Source: Piromyces finnis (Eukaryota > Neocallimastigomycota > Neocallimastigomycetes > Neocallimastigales > Neocallimastigaceae). From it: a stretch of DNA of 64,000 bases. The translations under genes were made by a program, and so were the position numbers. Under the pieces are notes generated by a model. It was given only the letters and a program-made list of their open reading frames with translations. It had not been told where the DNA came from and did not search any database. Below are positions 61,564 through 64,000 of this stretch, in pieces; within the stretch, counting starts at the first letter, position 1; the number at the start of each line of letters is the position of its first letter. The stretch lies in contig MCFH01000004.1 of the NCBI GenBank assembly GCA_002104945.1, forward strand, positions 248,001 to 312,000. The letters are read 5' to 3'.

Positions 61564-62989
61564 TTATATTTTTTTGAATTTTGCTTGAACAAAACGTCTT
61601 TCAAATGTTATTTGCTGTTTTCTATTCGTTGTTTCTTTTAATACATAGTTATTTTCAATTTCTTCAAAACCGTTTCTAATAAATAATTCATTAAGGAATT
61701 CTATTTTTTTTTTTTGCATATTTAAAATATAAAAAAAAAATTAATAATAATCGTTTAAAGTTTTTATCAATAATTATAATTGTGATAGTTAGTTGCTTTT
61801 TACCTAAAGAGAAATAATATGCCAACGTTCCATCATGTCTAACATATAAATTTTCTTCTACACAATGTCCTGGTTTAAAGCGTAATTGTGCTTGATCATA
61901 TAAACCTTTAAAAATCATAGTTTTATTAATAAGAAAATTATTAAAAAGACAATATTATGTACTATATACTATATATATTCTATTAATATATTACCATAAT
62001 CTCTAAATAATACTACACCACCCTTTTTCATTACCTACAATATAACATATATATATAATATAAAGTATTTTATTGAGTTATAAAGTGGTGCTACATTTTT
62101 AAAGGATTACAATTCCATCATATATTTAATAATATATATTCAAAAATATTTGAATTAAACGTACTTGTTTAACATTTTGTATTACAAAATCCATTTTTTC
62201 AGGTGGAATAGCACTAAGACAAAATATCATAGAGACGATATCTAATGAATCTTCTGGTACATTTTCTACAATCTTATCTTTTGTTATGTCACAAACAAAA
62301 GCATTACATCTTTCATTATAATTATCATTACTCTTTAAAAAATAATTATATATTATTATTATTTTTCCATTAATAATTTTATATATACATAATTTTATTA
62401 ATATAAAACCTACTTTAACAAATTCGATAGCTCTTTTAGAAAAATCGCAGCAATGAATAAAAAGATTTGGATTTAATTTAATTAATGGAAAAACAAAGTT
62501 TCCTACACCACAACCAATTTCTTTAAACATTATTATTTAAAAAGTAAAATTTTAGGAATTACTAATATATATATTGAATAATTATTTTATAATTAATAAT
62601 AACCTAATAATTGTTTTTTCTCTCCATTATCTTGTAATTCTTCAAATTCTCTGTCAGTCCAGTGTCTATCTTTAAAAAAATTTACAGTGTTTCTTTTGTA
62701 GAATCTAATTCAAATTATTGCGATATTATATTTTTGTAATTTCAATAATTATATTTTTATATAACATTTTTTTTTTAATTATTAAAGTTTTTTTTTTTTT
62801 TTTTAAAAAAAATTACATATCCCAATTTCTTGAAGCTTCATTTTTATATTTATTTCTGAAAAAAACATTCATAGGTTCATAATTTTTTTTTATAATCTCT
62901 ATTGATTTCAGATATTTTTCTTTTTCAATATTTTTTGGAATTTTATCAAAATCAACAGCCGTTGTCGTCGTTACGGAATTACTACTCAT
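61564..62989 (-). CDS. tRNA N3-methylcytidine methyltransferase, METTL2/6 family
   Basis: SAM-dependent enzyme predicted to form m3C at position 32 of tRNA (Ser or Thr type). Seven exons: 62989-62817, 62704-62604, 62520-62414, 62332-62165, 62034-61995, 61905-61804, 61700-61564 (275 aa, close to human METTL6). Family motifs: [19 protein letters not shown], then EIGCGVGN (SAM motif I, about residue 92), [28 protein letters not shown], and [11 protein letters not shown]...[10 protein letters not shown]. All junctions are GT-AG and in phase; the second donor is the weak GTTATT. Whether it is the METTL6-like (Ser) or METTL2-like (Thr) member cannot be told from this sequence, though the short length favours METTL6/Trm141. 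Confidence 0.92.
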
Positions 62990-64000
62990 TATTTTATTAT
63001 TATTTGACTTTTTTCTTTTGGTTATATTTATTTAATTTATGGCTAGATATAGCTTTTAAAATTACTGTTATAAAAAACTCGATAAAAAAAAATATTGGTT
63101 AAAAATATTTTTGTATACGTACAAATACATTATATCAAAAAAAATTTTTAAATCATATCATTGTGGATATGTATCAAAGTGGGTGGTGTTAAAAAGAAGT
63201 AAAGACTATTAATTAAGAAAATTAATACTAATATTAGAAATGCGATCTAATTATAAATAGTGACGTAAAATAATATAAAGAGTGACAAAATAATAATAAC
63301 ATTTAACATTTTTACAGGTATACAAAGATATAATGTATTCATTATTTTTTAACACTTCTTAATAAGAATCTGTATATATGTTAAAGTATTATTATTTATT
63401 ATCATGAATAATAAAATATATACTTTTATAATTTTATATATAAAAAAGTGTTGTCTGAGTATGCATATATATAACAAATTTCAAAACTATTTGTGTGAAT
63501 GCATTCAACTATAAAAAACAAACAAACAACGAGAGTGGGTAGTGGAATTAAATATTATTTTTACTAAAAAGCGGCGTGTTTTTATGGGAAGAGGATTATC
63601 TTAGTCTTAAAAAATTGTGGTAAATTTTAATTAATAAAAATTAAAATTAAAAAAAATATATTGTACAAGATATTAATAATGATTACATTTTTATATTAAA
63701 AATTGATTAATTATTTTATTTTTTAATATTTTAAAATTCTTTAATTAATTAATAAAAATACATATTTTTTTAAAAAAAACTTAACTTGTGGATTATTACT
63801 CAATATAATTAAATATATATATGTAATATATTAAATGTTAAATATGATTGGTCAATAGAGAAAACCTCAATTTTATTGTCTTTATAATTCTTTGCTTAAG
63901 AAAATAGTATTATTAAAATTGAAAGAGAATAGTAATCAATTATTAATTAATTTTATTCAATTGTAATATATGATTCAATATAATTTATAATAAATTAATT
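62990..64000. other. Upstream region of methyltransferase gene to window end
   Basis: About 1 kb, A+T rich, holding the promoter of the methyltransferase. Small GC-richer patches occur at 63180-63190 and 63530-63600 (GAGAGTGGGTAGTGG, GCGGCGTG). No gene recognised. Confidence 0.5.

Overview
The window looks like nuclear DNA of an anaerobic gut fungus (Neocallimastigomycota; relatives of Neocallimastix, Piromyces, Anaeromyces). Intergenic DNA is extremely A+T rich and full of homopolymers and microsatellites. Genes carry short GT-AG introns. One gene encodes a secreted GH45 cellulase with two fungal (CBM10-type) dockerins, a hallmark of fungal cellulosomes. Exon structures were built by hand from splice motifs, reading-frame phase and protein-family similarity; there is no transcript evidence.

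Layout. 1-2374 (+): 3' part of a fungal Pkc1-type kinase (C2-C1-C1-kinase). 4660-7001 (+): dockerin-dockerin-CBM1-GH45 endoglucanase. 10671-10931: a structured, relatively GC-rich island and a tRNA-Gln(CUG). 16470-18467 (+): intronless GT4 retaining trehalose phosphorylase. 19001-27335 (+): a nest of non-LTR (LINE) retrotransposons: an old relic hit at least three times within about 70 bp, two hits having clear same-strand target-site duplications and a third an imperfect one, ending in a nearly complete copy with an open EN-RT reading frame. 29921-27969 (-): Asn-rich C2H2 transcription factor. 34393-32080 (-): 7TM protein fused to an RGS domain. 39850-37642 (-): ten-exon septin with 10- and 11-nt coding exons. 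46663-43019 (-): membrane-anchored W2-domain protein with a huge acidic tail carrying seven copies of a short motif. 51367-54163 (+): large F-box protein. 54926-60839 (+): twelve-exon class C-like GPCR with a beta-helix/EGF ectodomain and a 13-nt microexon. 62989-61564 (-): METTL2/6-type tRNA m3C methyltransferase.

How the genes relate: there is no operon logic. Several products are signalling proteins (PKC, 7TM-RGS, class C-like GPCR); one acts in plant cell-wall breakdown, one in storage-sugar metabolism, one in cytoskeleton, one in tRNA modification. The most unusual items are the LINE nest, whose tails supply an ATG plus poly-lysine leader to the next copy, the membrane W2 protein with repeated acidic I-x-I-x-F-like motifs, the 7TM-RGS fusion, and the GPCR. 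Weak coding relics (ankyrin-like, TPR-like and unassigned) are scattered through the long intergenic stretches.
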